Positions 36,887-46,013 of a stretch of 64,000 nt of DNA are shown in pieces (the stretch's first letter is position 1; each line of letters opens with the position of its first letter). The position numbers were made by a program, and so were the translations under genes. The DNA is taken from contig NZ_PDUS01000002.1 of the NCBI RefSeq assembly GCF_002723455.1, forward strand, positions 149,095-213,094. The letters run 5' to 3'. A model generated the notes under the pieces. It was given only the letters and a program-made list of their open reading frames with translations. It ran no database searches and was not told the DNA's origin. Origin of the DNA: Pseudoalteromonas sp. 3D05. Its GTDB lineage: Bacteria > Pseudomonadota > Gammaproteobacteria > Enterobacterales > Alteromonadaceae.

Positions 36887-38848
36887 TTAAATTTTACGTG
36901 CAACTTGCAAAGCTTCAAAAATAGCACGTTTAGCATCTATTGCTGCAGCTAATTTTGCGCCGCCTATTACATGCACTTTAGGGTTTTGTTCTAATGTACT
37001 AATTACTTCATTATTTGACACTTGCCCGATACATGCAATTACCGTATCAACAGGTAAAACTTGCTCCTCTCCTGCCACATTGATTGTTAGGCCTTGATTA
37101 TCAAACTTTATATATTCACAACCTGCAACTTGTTTTACGCCATGTTGTTTTGCTACTTGACGATGGATCCAACCTGTTGTTTTGCCTAAATCACTGCCAA
37201 AACGTCCAGCACTTCGCTTAAGCATATACAACTGACGACTATCTTTGTGTGGTGTGGCATCACACTCAATTCCCCACTGGGATTTAAAATCCTTTATTGA
37301 TTGTTTTGGACTTTCACTTAAAAAAGCAACCATATCAAAACCAATGCCACCTGCACCTAAAATTGCAATTGAGTTGCCAAGCTCAACTTCGCCTCTTATT
37401 ACTTCATCATAAGCAAATACACGTTTTCCATCTTCACACTTGAAGGACGCCTCTCTTGGTCTAACGCCTGTCGCAAATACAATATCATCATAGCTATCAA
37501 GCATAGATTCAACATAACTTTTGCCAAGCTCTATTGTTACATTTAATCGGGCTAGTTCGTTGATAAAATACGTTAGTGTGTAGTTAAAATCTTCTTTGCC
37601 GGGTATCCGCATTGCCAAATTAAATTGCCCACCCATATCTTGCTTTTTGTCAATTAGAGTAACCTTATGGCCTTTCTGTGCTAAATAACAACTGGCAGAA
37701 AGCCCAGCAGGGCCTGCTCCAACAACCAATACATTTTTAGCCTTTTGTGCTTGCGCTAAGGGATAATCTAATTCAAAACCGGCCTGAGGATTCACCAAAC
37801 ATGTAGCACGCTTACCTTTGAACACGTGATCTAAACATCCTTGGTTACAGCCAATACACACATTGATATGTTTACTTTGCTCTGCTTGATATTTATTAAA
37901 TAACTCAGGGTCAGCCAATAAAGGTCGAGCCATTGATATAAGGTCCGCTTCGCCAGCATTTAAAATATCGTTGGCAATTTGCGGTGTATTGATTCGGTTT
38001 ACAGCGATTACAGGTACTGATACTACGTCTTTTAATCGTTTTGATGCTTCTTTAAATGCACCAGGTGGAACCATACTTGCAATCGTAGGCACTCTTGCTT
38101 CGTGCCAACCTATGCCTGTATTGAAAATATCCACTCCCGCTTTTTCAAGTGCTTTGGCTTGAATCGTCACTTCATCGGGCGTAGAACCATTTGGAATTAA
38201 ATCCATCACAGACAATCTAAAAATAATGATAAAGCTGTCACTGACATTCGCACGCACAGCTTCAACAATTTCAATCGCTAAACGCATTCGATTTTCTGTG
38301 CTACCACCGTACTGATCATCACGTTTATTCGTGTGCTCAGCCATAAATTCATTAATAAGATAACCCTCAGAACCCATTATTTCAACGCCATCATAACCCG
38401 CTTTTTGAGCAAGTTTTGCTGAGTGGGCAAAATCTTTAATGGTCTTTTTAATCGAGCCAATTGACATTGATTTAGGTTTGTAAGGATTGATAGGTGCTTG
38501 AATAGCGCTCGGGGCTTGATTGAATGGATGATAAGCATAGCGGCCAGCATGCAACAATTGTAAGCAAATTTTACCGCCATTTTCATGCACGACATCAGTG
38601 TAAGCTCGGTGTTTTATCACATCATAAAAATTATTAAACGATGATGAAATAGGTGTTAACTTACCACGTATATTTGGGCTGTAACCTCCTGTAATAATCA
38701 TACCCGTGCCGCCTTTGGCACGCGCTTGATAAAATGCTTTTAAGCGCTTTCTATTATGCCAGCCCTCTTCAAGCCCGGTATGCATTGATCCCATTACTAA
38801 GCGGTTACGTAAATGTGTGTGTTTTAGTTGTAATTGTTGTTCTAACAT
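36887..38848 (-). CDS. fadH: NADPH-dependent 2,4-dienoyl-CoA reductase
   Basis: A 653-residue iron-sulfur flavoenzyme that reduces 2,4-dienoyl-CoA so that unsaturated fatty acids can enter beta-oxidation. An N-terminal old-yellow-enzyme FMN barrel (about 1-330) is followed by the [4Fe-4S] ligands CIGCNQGC and ATCLVNP (about 332-352), then the FAD site VVGAGPAGLSAS (about 371) and an NADPH domain with ILGAGGIGFD. I chose ATG 38848, since MLEQQLQLKH is the usual start; ATG 38860 adds four residues without a ribosome site. A FadR-like box overlaps the promoter region. Confidence 0.92.
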   Translation of the reverse strand: MLEQQLQLKHTHLRNRLVMGSMHTGLEEGWHNRKRLKAFYQARAKGGTGMIITGGYSPNIRGKLTPISSSFNNFYDVIKHRAYTDVVHENGGKICLQLLHAGRYAYHPFNQAPSAIQAPINPYKPKSMSIGSIKKTIKDFAHSAKLAQKAGYDGVEIMGSEGYLINEFMAEHTNKRDDQYGGSTENRMRLAIEIVEAVRANVSDSFIIIFRLSVMDLIPNGSTPDEVTIQAKALEKAGVDIFNTGIGWHEARVPTIASMVPPGAFKEASKRLKDVVSVPVIAVNRINTPQIANDILNAGEADLISMARPLLADPELFNKYQAEQSKHINVCIGCNQGCLDHVFKGKRATCLVNPQAGFELDYPLAQAQKAKNVLVVGAGPAGLSASCYLAQKGHKVTLIDKKQDMGGQFNLAMRIPGKEDFNYTLTYFINELARLNVTIELGKSYVESMLDSYDDIVFATGVRPREASFKCEDGKRVFAYDEVIRGEVELGNSIAILGAGGIGFDMVAFLSESPKQSIKDFKSQWGIECDATPHKDSRQLYMLKRSAGRFGSDLGKTTGWIHRQVAKQHGVKQVAGCEYIKFDNQGLTINVAGEEQVLPVDTVIACIGQVSNNEVISTLEQNPKVHVIGGAKLAAAIDAKRAIFEALQVARKI

Positions 38849-38862
38849 TTTGTGCCCCATTC

Positions 38863-38879
38863 AACTGGTCTAACCTCTA
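38863..38879. promoter_or_regulatory. FadR-like operator upstream of fadH
   Basis: AACTGGTCTAACCTCTA matches the E. coli FadR consensus (AGCTGGTCCGACNTGTT as I remember it) at about 12 of 16 informative positions, including the whole CTGGTC core. It ends 15 bases upstream of the fadH start, where FadR would block transcription until acyl-CoA is present. It is a single site found by eye. Confidence 0.45.
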
Positions 38880-39066
38880 ACATTAGCTAATTCTGCTGGA
38901 TTGGCAAGCATTAAGCAATAAGTGAATAACAAAAACATAAAATAAGCCAGTTAAGCTAAGGATTTATTTAAATATAAACACTTAGTTACGATTTAACAGT
39001 TAAGTTTATTTTCGTTCTGGGCTACTATAAGCTGAGTAATAAGGTGTACCAAATTAAGGATTTATT

Positions 39067-40929
39067 TTGATAGCAAAGATATTTAAAGGTCTTTGGGCAG
39101 GGTTAAATTTCTCTCGCCGCTTAGTTCTAAACTTTTTATTCGTGTTACTTGTAATTGTATTTTTTCTTTCAATTACCAGTGACGAAGATGAAATAACGGT
39201 GGCTGACAAATCTGTGCTTAGGCTTAACCTTAACGGTCCAATAGTTGAGGAAAAAACCTACGTAGACCCTGTTGAGGCTGCGATAAATGACGCAACTATG
39301 GGTAATGAGGTTCCAGCTGAAATTTTGCTTGATGATATCATCACCGTCATTGATGAAGCCTCTAATGACGAGCGTATCAGCATTATCTTACTCGATCTTC
39401 AAAAAATGCCTAACGCGCATCTTAATAAGCTTAAACAAATAACACAGGCTATTGAGCGTTTTAAAGCTACCGGCAAAAAAGTAATCTCAACGGGTTATTA
39501 CTATACCCAAGCTCAATACTACATTGCTGCACATGCTGATGAAGTCACAATGCACCCATATGGTGGTGTAGCAATCGAAGGCTATGGCATGTTCCCATTG
39601 TACTTTAAAGATGCCTTAGAGAAACTCGCCGTTACACAGCATATCTTTAGAGTGGGCACATTCAAGTCAGCCGTTGAGCCTTTTATTCGTAATGACATGT
39701 CTGATGCAGCGAAAGAAGCAAACAGAGTATGGTTAGGTGCTTTATGGCAAGAATATAAACAAGATGTGGCTGCTGTTCGCCCATTTGATGAGTCAAATTT
39801 TGATGAAACGATGGATGAATTATTAGTTAAAATGCAAGCCGTCAATGGTGACTCTGGTAAGTACTCTTTAGAAAATCAATGGGTAGATTCACTCAAATCT
39901 AATCAACAAATAAGACAGCAGTTAATTGATTTAGTTGGCGCTGAAGAAACAGGGAAAACATTTAATCAAGTTTCTTTTTACGATTATCTGACTCTTGTTA
40001 AGCCCCCTGTTCAATTTGATAACCCAATCACTGAAAAAGTGGCGGTGGTTGTGGCAAGAGGTACTATTGTTGATGGCGAACGACGTGCTGGAGAGATCGG
40101 TGGTGATTCAACCGCTGCGTTATTACGTAAAGCTCGTTTAGATGACAAAGTAAAAGCGGTTGTATTACGCATCGACTCAGGTGGCGGCAGTATGTTCGCA
40201 TCAGAAGTAATTCGTGCCGAAGTACTTGCAATTAAAGCCGCTGGTAAACCTGTTATTGCATCAATGAGTTCGGTTGCAGCATCTGGTGGTTATTGGATTG
40301 CCTCTGCCGCTAATGAAATATGGGCTGCACCTAGTACAATTACAGGTTCTATTGGTGTATTTGGTAGTTTTATGACTTTTGAAAACACCATGGCTAAGCT
40401 AGGTATATACTCTGACGGCATTGCTACCACTGAAATGGCTGGCTTATCAATCACGCGTCCACTTAATGAAAAGATGGCGCAGGTGATCCAACTGAGTGTT
40501 GAAGATGCATACAGACGCTTTTTATATGTTGTTGCTGATGCCCGTGATATGACACCAGAGCAAGTAGACAAAATCGCACAAGGGCGTGTTTGGATAGCTT
40601 CACAAGCACTTGAACTGGGTTTAGTAGATAAGCTAGGCAACAAACAAGATGCAATTGAAGCAGCAGCTGCTTTAGCTAAATTAGACTTTTACGAGGTTAA
40701 AACAGTTAAACAAAGCCTTTCTCCTCAAGAGCAAATGCTGCAAGATATCTTTGGCAGCGCGATGGTTAAATCGTTTATCGGTAATAGCACTACCGGCAGT
40801 CTTATTGCAGATAAGGTAGGCGTTAACTCACTTATCAATCAATTTAACACTGAGGTAAATAACCTTAAAGATTACAATGACCCACAGAATATATATTCTC
40901 GTTGTATTGTGTGTGATGTGATCAAGTAA
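39067..40929 (+). CDS. sppA: Signal peptide peptidase SppA, 67K type
   Basis: A 620-residue inner-membrane serine protease that degrades cleaved signal peptides. An N-terminal anchor helix (about 18-38) is followed by two S49 domains. The catalytic pair is split between repeats: Lys in VGTFKSAVEPF (about 200) and Ser in SVAASGGYWIAS (about 405), as in E. coli SppA. The start codon is TTG 39067 with AAGGA 8 bases upstream; no in-frame ATG precedes the anchor. A terminator follows and touches the next gene's start. Confidence 0.92.
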   Translation: MIAKIFKGLWAGLNFSRRLVLNFLFVLLVIVFFLSITSDEDEITVADKSVLRLNLNGPIVEEKTYVDPVEAAINDATMGNEVPAEILLDDIITVIDEASNDERISIILLDLQKMPNAHLNKLKQITQAIERFKATGKKVISTGYYYTQAQYYIAAHADEVTMHPYGGVAIEGYGMFPLYFKDALEKLAVTQHIFRVGTFKSAVEPFIRNDMSDAAKEANRVWLGALWQEYKQDVAAVRPFDESNFDETMDELLVKMQAVNGDSGKYSLENQWVDSLKSNQQIRQQLIDLVGAEETGKTFNQVSFYDYLTLVKPPVQFDNPITEKVAVVVARGTIVDGERRAGEIGGDSTAALLRKARLDDKVKAVVLRIDSGGGSMFASEVIRAEVLAIKAAGKPVIASMSSVAASGGYWIASAANEIWAAPSTITGSIGVFGSFMTFENTMAKLGIYSDGIATTEMAGLSITRPLNEKMAQVIQLSVEDAYRRFLYVVADARDMTPEQVDKIAQGRVWIASQALELGLVDKLGNKQDAIEAAAALAKLDFYEVKTVKQSLSPQEQMLQDIFGSAMVKSFIGNSTTGSLIADKVGVNSLINQFNTEVNNLKDYNDPQNIYSRCIVCDVIK

Positions 40930-40973
40930 TTTAACCAACAACACCTGTATTCTTTAACCTCACAGGTTATACT

Positions 40974-41001
40974 AAGCCCAGTTTTTTTACTGGGCTTTTT
41001 T
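40974..41001 (+). terminator. Terminator of sppA directly abutting the ansA start codon
   Basis: AAGCCCAGT and ACTGGGCTT enclose six T; the T-run reaches 41001 and the ansA ATG is at 41002. A -10-like TATACT (40968-40973) precedes the stem, but no good -35 is seen. The placement leaves ansA with no normal Shine-Dalgarno sequence. Confidence 0.75.
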
Positions 41002-42012
41002 ATGAAACGCAAACGCATATACATCGCATATACTGGTGGTACCATCGGTATGAAAAAATCAAGTCGCGGCTATATCCCTGCGGAAGGTTTTTTAACTCAA
41101 ACAGTGGTCAACAACGCAGAATTTAACCGTGATGAAATGCCGCTATTTGATATTCACGAATATTCTCCACTAATCGATTCGTCAGATATGTCACCTACCC
41201 ATTGGCAGCTAATCGCAGATGATATTAAAACTAAATACCACGATTACGATGGCTTTGTTGTCCTTCATGGCACAGATACAATGGCTTATACAGCGTCTGC
41301 ACTTTCTTTTATGTTTGAAAACCTTACCAAGCCAGTAATAGTAACGGGATCACAAATTCCTTTATCGCAATTACGTTCTGACGGCCAAGTAAACTTATTG
41401 AATGCTATGTACCTAGCTGCAAACTACCCAATCGCAGAAGTTAGTTTATTTTTTAATAATCAATTATTCAGAGGTAATCGAGCGACAAAAGCGCATGCAG
41501 ATGGTTTCGATGCATTTGCTTCACCAAACCTTGATCCACTGGCTCTCTCAGGGATCAATATTCAATTATTGAAAGGCCAACTAAGTCCATATGTTGAACA
41601 CGCGCTACAAGTGACTAATATTACACCACAACCTATCGGTGTCCTTTATTTATACCCAGGAATTAGCCACGCAGTGGTAAAGAGTCTGGTTAACGACAAC
41701 ATAAAAGCATTAGTTTTGTTAAGCTTTGGGGTGGGCAATGCACCTCAAGATCCCGTATTTTTAGAAATCTTATCAACCGCGAGTAAACGCGGTATTATCA
41801 TTGTTAATCTCACACAGTGCTTAAAAGGCCATGTAAACATGGGTGGGTATGCAACGGGCAATGCGCTATTAAACAGTGGTGTCATTAGTGGTTATGATAT
41901 GACACTTGAAGCCTGTCTAACCAAGTTACATTATTTATTAAGTCAGAGTCTTGAAGTGGAAACTATTCGCCATCTTATGCAAGACAACCTGCGTGGTGAG
42001 CTAAGTCGTTAA
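41002..42012 (+). CDS. ansA: Type I (cytoplasmic) L-asparaginase
   Basis: A 336-residue asparaginase that converts asparagine to aspartate and ammonia. The first catalytic Thr is in AYTGGTIGM (about 11-13) and the second in VLHGTDTMAYTASAL (about 91), with Lys in TKPVIVTGSQIPL region. No signal peptide, so it is cytoplasmic like E. coli AnsA, whose N-terminus it closely resembles. The start is fixed by this similarity even though the ATG comes right after a terminator T-run with no clear ribosome site. It is the usual neighbour of sppA. Confidence 0.92.
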   Translation: MKRKRIYIAYTGGTIGMKKSSRGYIPAEGFLTQTVVNNAEFNRDEMPLFDIHEYSPLIDSSDMSPTHWQLIADDIKTKYHDYDGFVVLHGTDTMAYTASALSFMFENLTKPVIVTGSQIPLSQLRSDGQVNLLNAMYLAANYPIAEVSLFFNNQLFRGNRATKAHADGFDAFASPNLDPLALSGINIQLLKGQLSPYVEHALQVTNITPQPIGVLYLYPGISHAVVKSLVNDNIKALVLLSFGVGNAPQDPVFLEILSTASKRGIIIVNLTQCLKGHVNMGGYATGNALLNSGVISGYDMTLEACLTKLHYLLSQSLEVETIRHLMQDNLRGELSR

Positions 42013-42039
42013 ACAGATACAGTACTCAATATAAATAAA

Positions 42040-42065
42040 AAAGGCACGCTTTCATGCGTGCCTTT
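42040..42065. terminator. Bidirectional terminator between ansA and the DUF3466 gene
   Basis: AAAGGCACGC, loop TTTCAT, GCGTGCCTTT, with A-run on one side and T-rich DNA on the other, in the gap between two convergent genes. Confidence 0.85.
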
Positions 42066-42084
42066 AATTTATTTAACGTGTTTA

Positions 42085-43830
42085 CTACTTTAATAAGCGG
42101 CGTAAACCAACAAGTGGTAATAATAATAAGCTGTACCATGGGAAGCTGGCAGATTGACGCTCATACGTTTCAGTCTCTTCGTCCGAACATTTGTCAATCT
42201 CACCTTCAATTGGGGTTAGCTTAACTGCAACCACAACGCTTTCATACTCAATATCACCATTAGTGTCTGTAACGACTCCACCTAGGCTATCTGTTTTTTC
42301 AACTGTTTTAGTTGCAACACCAAATATTTCATTATCGTTATTAATGGCTTTGGCTTCAGACATTAGGTATTTGTAACGCGTTTCACCATCACTTTCATAA
42401 CATGGCAGTAAATCGTTGATATTTGTTATCTTATCATCACCAACTTGGTACATAAACGCTTCACGGCGGCGAGAACCAACATTAAATACGTCTGTTTCAC
42501 CTTCACCAACAATAATACCATTATCATTTATATCGTTTGCATATGAACTTGAGCTGCCAAAAAAATCAGTTGGAAAAACCGTAGAGCCAGTAGCAATATC
42601 GTGATAGAAAAACTTATAGCGATTAGCCCCTTCAATTGGTCTAAGTGCATAACCCGTGACTATATTATTATTGTTAATAGCCGTTGACTTGCCATCAAAC
42701 CAATCATCATCTTGATCCACTATTTCTTCAACTTTACCGTCTTTATAGTACACCGGAAGTGATCTAATTGTGCTAGAGCGGCTATTGTCACGGATGTCTG
42801 ATGTGCCTGCAGCAATACCGTTACTATTAATAGCTAATGCATTACTTACGAAAGCAAAGTTTTCATCGTCTTCTGGTGTAACACCAACACCTAATTTCTC
42901 AGTACTTGTAATGTTAAAGCTTGTGTCTAACGTCCATTTTACAGCTCGAAGGTCGAAAAGGCGTGTGGATGAAGAGCGATATAAGTTTTCAATACACGCG
43001 CTGACAGGTATATTTAAACCATCACAGTCATCATCGATATCTTCTTGCCTATCACTAGGAATACCCACTGAGGTTTGTCCAACAACAACGTATCCATCAT
43101 CCGTTTTAACAATATCATTAGCTGCGCTGATACCACCAAACTCATCAAATTCAGGGGGGATTTCAAATACGACACCTGAGTCAGATATGATTGCCGCACG
43201 ATTTATAAAATCACGAACAAAGTGAGTTTCCTCTTCTGTTTCATCATCTGGTGTAAATTTCAGTTTATCAAAGGGTGCACTTCCCCAACCTACAGAGGTG
43301 CCGTCTTCAGCAATGCCATTATAAAATGCATTTACAGAGCGGGTGACTCCATCATAATCAACGGATGCAATATCAAAAAATAATTGTTCCTGAGCAGGTT
43401 GTTGATTACCTGGGTATCTAAGTGCTGCTAAATTGCCGACATTTTGGTATTGGCTGTTATTAACTACCCTTTCGCTTCTCAAAAACGAATGCATAAACGC
43501 ATGCGCATCTGGGTTTGTAGCTACTGCGTTATTGTTTTCGATATCATCTAATGTAAATGTAATTTCTTTATCAATGAGCTCAAAGTTGGCTTCCGCTGCA
43601 TCATAGAAATCTGTAATTATACTATCTGTGAAATCTATATAACTGATATCAATTGGAAGATTGTATAAACCATTTGCTAGTCCAATTACATGACCACTTT
43701 CACTTACATCTGTCACGTAGGTATGTTTAGCTTCGTCAAATGAACCCAGCTCAGTCAACTTATAGGTAGCACTTAATGCTGTCGTGCTCATCGTCGCTAA
43801 TATACTAGCAGCGAGTAATTTATATTTCAT
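42085..43830 (-). CDS. DUF3466 family secreted protein with C-terminal anchor
   Basis: A 581-residue exported protein: signal peptide (MKYKLLAASILATMSTTALSA, cleavage before TYKL), an acidic body with repeated Asn-rich segments (INSNGIAAG, INNNNIVTG, INDNGIIVG, INNDNEIFG) spaced roughly 50-70 residues apart, and a C-terminal hydrophobic stretch LLLLPLVGLRRLLK. The repeats suggest a beta-propeller, as in DUF3466. The tail is like GlyGly-CTERM sorting signals but the glycines are absent. Function is unknown; it is probably surface-exposed. Confidence 0.75.
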   Translation of the reverse strand: MKYKLLAASILATMSTTALSATYKLTELGSFDEAKHTYVTDVSESGHVIGLANGLYNLPIDISYIDFTDSIITDFYDAAEANFELIDKEITFTLDDIENNNAVATNPDAHAFMHSFLRSERVVNNSQYQNVGNLAALRYPGNQQPAQEQLFFDIASVDYDGVTRSVNAFYNGIAEDGTSVGWGSAPFDKLKFTPDDETEEETHFVRDFINRAAIISDSGVVFEIPPEFDEFGGISAANDIVKTDDGYVVVGQTSVGIPSDRQEDIDDDCDGLNIPVSACIENLYRSSSTRLFDLRAVKWTLDTSFNITSTEKLGVGVTPEDDENFAFVSNALAINSNGIAAGTSDIRDNSRSSTIRSLPVYYKDGKVEEIVDQDDDWFDGKSTAINNNNIVTGYALRPIEGANRYKFFYHDIATGSTVFPTDFFGSSSSYANDINDNGIIVGEGETDVFNVGSRRREAFMYQVGDDKITNINDLLPCYESDGETRYKYLMSEAKAINNDNEIFGVATKTVEKTDSLGGVVTDTNGDIEYESVVVAVKLTPIEGEIDKCSDEETETYERQSASFPWYSLLLLPLVGLRRLLK

Positions 43831-43841
43831 TTTAGTCCTTA

Positions 43842-45758
43842 CTACTGATTCTTTAAATCTTCTAATTCTTCCCAGCGCTCTAACGCAGCTTCAAGGTCTG
43901 ACTCTAGTTGCGCTAAATGGTTCAATGCTTGTGAAGTGATTGCAGCATCTTGTTTGAAAAAATCAGCGTCGTTTACAAGTACTTGCTGATCTTCAATTGC
44001 ATTTTCAATTTGCTCAAGCTTACTGGGTAATTGTTCTAATTCAAGTTTTAATTTGTAAGAGAGTTTATTCGCTTTGCTCTCTGTTTTACTTTGTGATTTT
44101 GTAACTTGTTTTTCAACTGCTTTTACAGGGGCAGCAGTTTGTTTTTTTTGTTCATCAGCAAGGTAGCGTATATAAGCTTCATAATCACTATAACCGCCTA
44201 CAATATCGGTGATTTTGCCATTACCTTCAAATGCCCAAACACTGGTACACGTATTATCAATAAACTCACGGTCATGGCTTACAATTAGCACTGTGCCCTG
44301 GTATTGATTAATTATATCTTCCAGTAATTCAAGTGTTTCGATATCCAAGTCATTCGTCGGCTCATCCAGTACTAAAATGTTTGATGGTTTTAAGAATAAC
44401 TTAGCAAGCAACAACCGATTTTTTTCACCACCTGACAATGCTTTAACGGGGGTACGAGCACGTGCAGGTGGGAATAAAAAGTCTTGCAGGTAGCCAAGTA
44501 CATGACGTGAACGGCCACCCATCATCACTTCTTGCTTACCTTCAGCAACGTTATCTTGCACGGTTGCTTCTTCATCAAGCTTTTGACGGTACTGGTCAAA
44601 ATAGGCAAACTCTAAGTTTACGCCTTGTTTAATATCACCACTATCCGCAGCTAAATCACCAAACAATAATTTGAGCAATGTAGTTTTACCAATACCATTT
44701 GGACCAACCAGTCCAATTCTATCCCCACGCATTACTAATGTAGAAAAGTCATCAGCAATTACTTTATCTTTAAAGGCATGGTGAATATGTTTTGCTTCAA
44801 ATACAAGCTTGCCTGATCTATCAGCAGTTTCGATGTTAAAGTCAGTCTTGCCTACCTGCTCTACTCGCTGCTTACGCTCAACGCGAAGTTGTTTGAGTTC
44901 ACGCACTCGTCCTTCATTACGTGTACGACGTGCTTTTACCCCTTGGCGGATCCACGCCTCTTCTTCAGCTAACCGCTTATCAAAAAGGGCATTTTGTGTT
45001 TCTTCAACTTTTAAATCATGCGCTTTTTGTTCTAAATATGTCGCATAATCACCAGGGTATGAGATTAATTTACCACGATCTAAATCTAGGATGCGTGTCG
45101 CAACAGCGCGAATAAATGCACGGTCATGAGAAATGAAAACAATGCCGCCTTTAAACTCTTTTAAAAATTGCTCTAACCACATAACACTGTCCATGTCTAA
45201 GTGGTTGGTAGGCTCATCAAGTAATAATAAGTCAGGCTCACTAACAAGCGCACGCGCTAACGCAACTTTACGTAACCAACCGCCAGAAAGCGATTCAAGT
45301 TTTGCTTCAGGAGAAAGCTCTAGACGAGTGAGAACAAGCTGAATGCGGCTATCAAAACGCCAACCATCCGCCGCCTCTAATTGATTTGATAAACGCTCTA
45401 GTTGATTGAGTAGTTTATCAGTGCAATCAGTTTGCAGTTGCGTGCTTACATGGTGATAATCAATCAGTAAGTTTGCAATATCTGGCATACCTTGAGCAAC
45501 ATAATCGAAAACAGTGCCACTCGCACCCTTTGGCGGATCTTGCTCTAAACGAGAAATCTTGATGCCACCAAGCTGGTTAATTTCGCCATCATCTAAAATG
45601 ACTTGACCATCAAGTACCTTTAAAAGTGTTGATTTACCCGCGCCATTTCGACCAACGATACACACTCGCTCACCCGTTTCGATGACTGCATCTGCATCAT
45701 CTAGTAAAGGGTGTGTGCCGTAAGCTAACTGCGCTTTTGAAATTCTAATTAAATCCAT
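43842..45758 (-). CDS. uup: ABC-F family ATPase Uup
   Basis: A 638-residue ABC-F protein with two ATPase domains. Walker A GRNGAGKST (about 36) and GPNGIGKTT (about 355); signatures LSGGWLRK and LSGGEKNR; Walker [13 protein letters not shown] and ILVLDEPTNDLD. The linker (about 250-310) is basic. The extra C-terminal region (about 540-638), with a Lys-rich part then a coiled coil, is specific to Uup and binds DNA or ribosomes. Uup affects transposon excision and ribosome function. It is the last gene of an rlmKL-glutaredoxin-uup run. Confidence 0.92.
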   Translation of the reverse strand: MDLIRISKAQLAYGTHPLLDDADAVIETGERVCIVGRNGAGKSTLLKVLDGQVILDDGEINQLGGIKISRLEQDPPKGASGTVFDYVAQGMPDIANLLIDYHHVSTQLQTDCTDKLLNQLERLSNQLEAADGWRFDSRIQLVLTRLELSPEAKLESLSGGWLRKVALARALVSEPDLLLLDEPTNHLDMDSVMWLEQFLKEFKGGIVFISHDRAFIRAVATRILDLDRGKLISYPGDYATYLEQKAHDLKVEETQNALFDKRLAEEEAWIRQGVKARRTRNEGRVRELKQLRVERKQRVEQVGKTDFNIETADRSGKLVFEAKHIHHAFKDKVIADDFSTLVMRGDRIGLVGPNGIGKTTLLKLLFGDLAADSGDIKQGVNLEFAYFDQYRQKLDEEATVQDNVAEGKQEVMMGGRSRHVLGYLQDFLFPPARARTPVKALSGGEKNRLLLAKLFLKPSNILVLDEPTNDLDIETLELLEDIINQYQGTVLIVSHDREFIDNTCTSVWAFEGNGKITDIVGGYSDYEAYIRYLADEQKKQTAAPVKAVEKQVTKSQSKTESKANKLSYKLKLELEQLPSKLEQIENAIEDQQVLVNDADFFKQDAAITSQALNHLAQLESDLEAALERWEELEDLKNQ

Positions 45759-45773
45759 GTTGTCTCTTTACTC

Positions 45774-46013
45774 TTATTCTGATTGCGAAAAACACTGCTG
45801 CACTTGTAACGCAGTAAACGGCCAATTTAACTGTTGACCGCGTTCGCTTTTTAAAACGGGGATTGTTAGTTGGAATTCAGCAATAAGCTGTTCACTACTC
45901 ATAATGTCAACACGTTGCAATGAGACTGAATCGGTTGTCAGTGGCTCAATAAGTTCAAACGCTTCTTCGCACAAGTGACAGCCATCGGTATGGTAGAGCG
46001 TCCAATTAACCAT
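45774..46013 (-). CDS. Glutaredoxin-like protein
   Basis: A 79-residue thioredoxin-fold protein. The redox motif is DGCHLCEEA (CHLC, about 11-14), the cis-proline is in TIPVLKS (about 51), and the C-terminal helix is short. It belongs to the compact glutaredoxin family (DUF836-like) often found between rlmKL and uup. It overlaps the rlmKL stop region by 8 bases, so the two are coupled. Electron donor and target are not known. Confidence 0.82.
   Translation of the reverse strand: MVNWTLYHTDGCHLCEEAFELIEPLTTDSVSLQRVDIMSSEQLIAEFQLTIPVLKSERGQQLNWPFTALQVQQCFSQSE

Noticed and set aside
42770-43225. A 151-codon open frame on the plus strand inside the DUF3466 gene
   Set aside because: It is antisense to a gene with signal peptide and clear repeats, has no ribosome site and no recognisable domain; it is a shadow frame.
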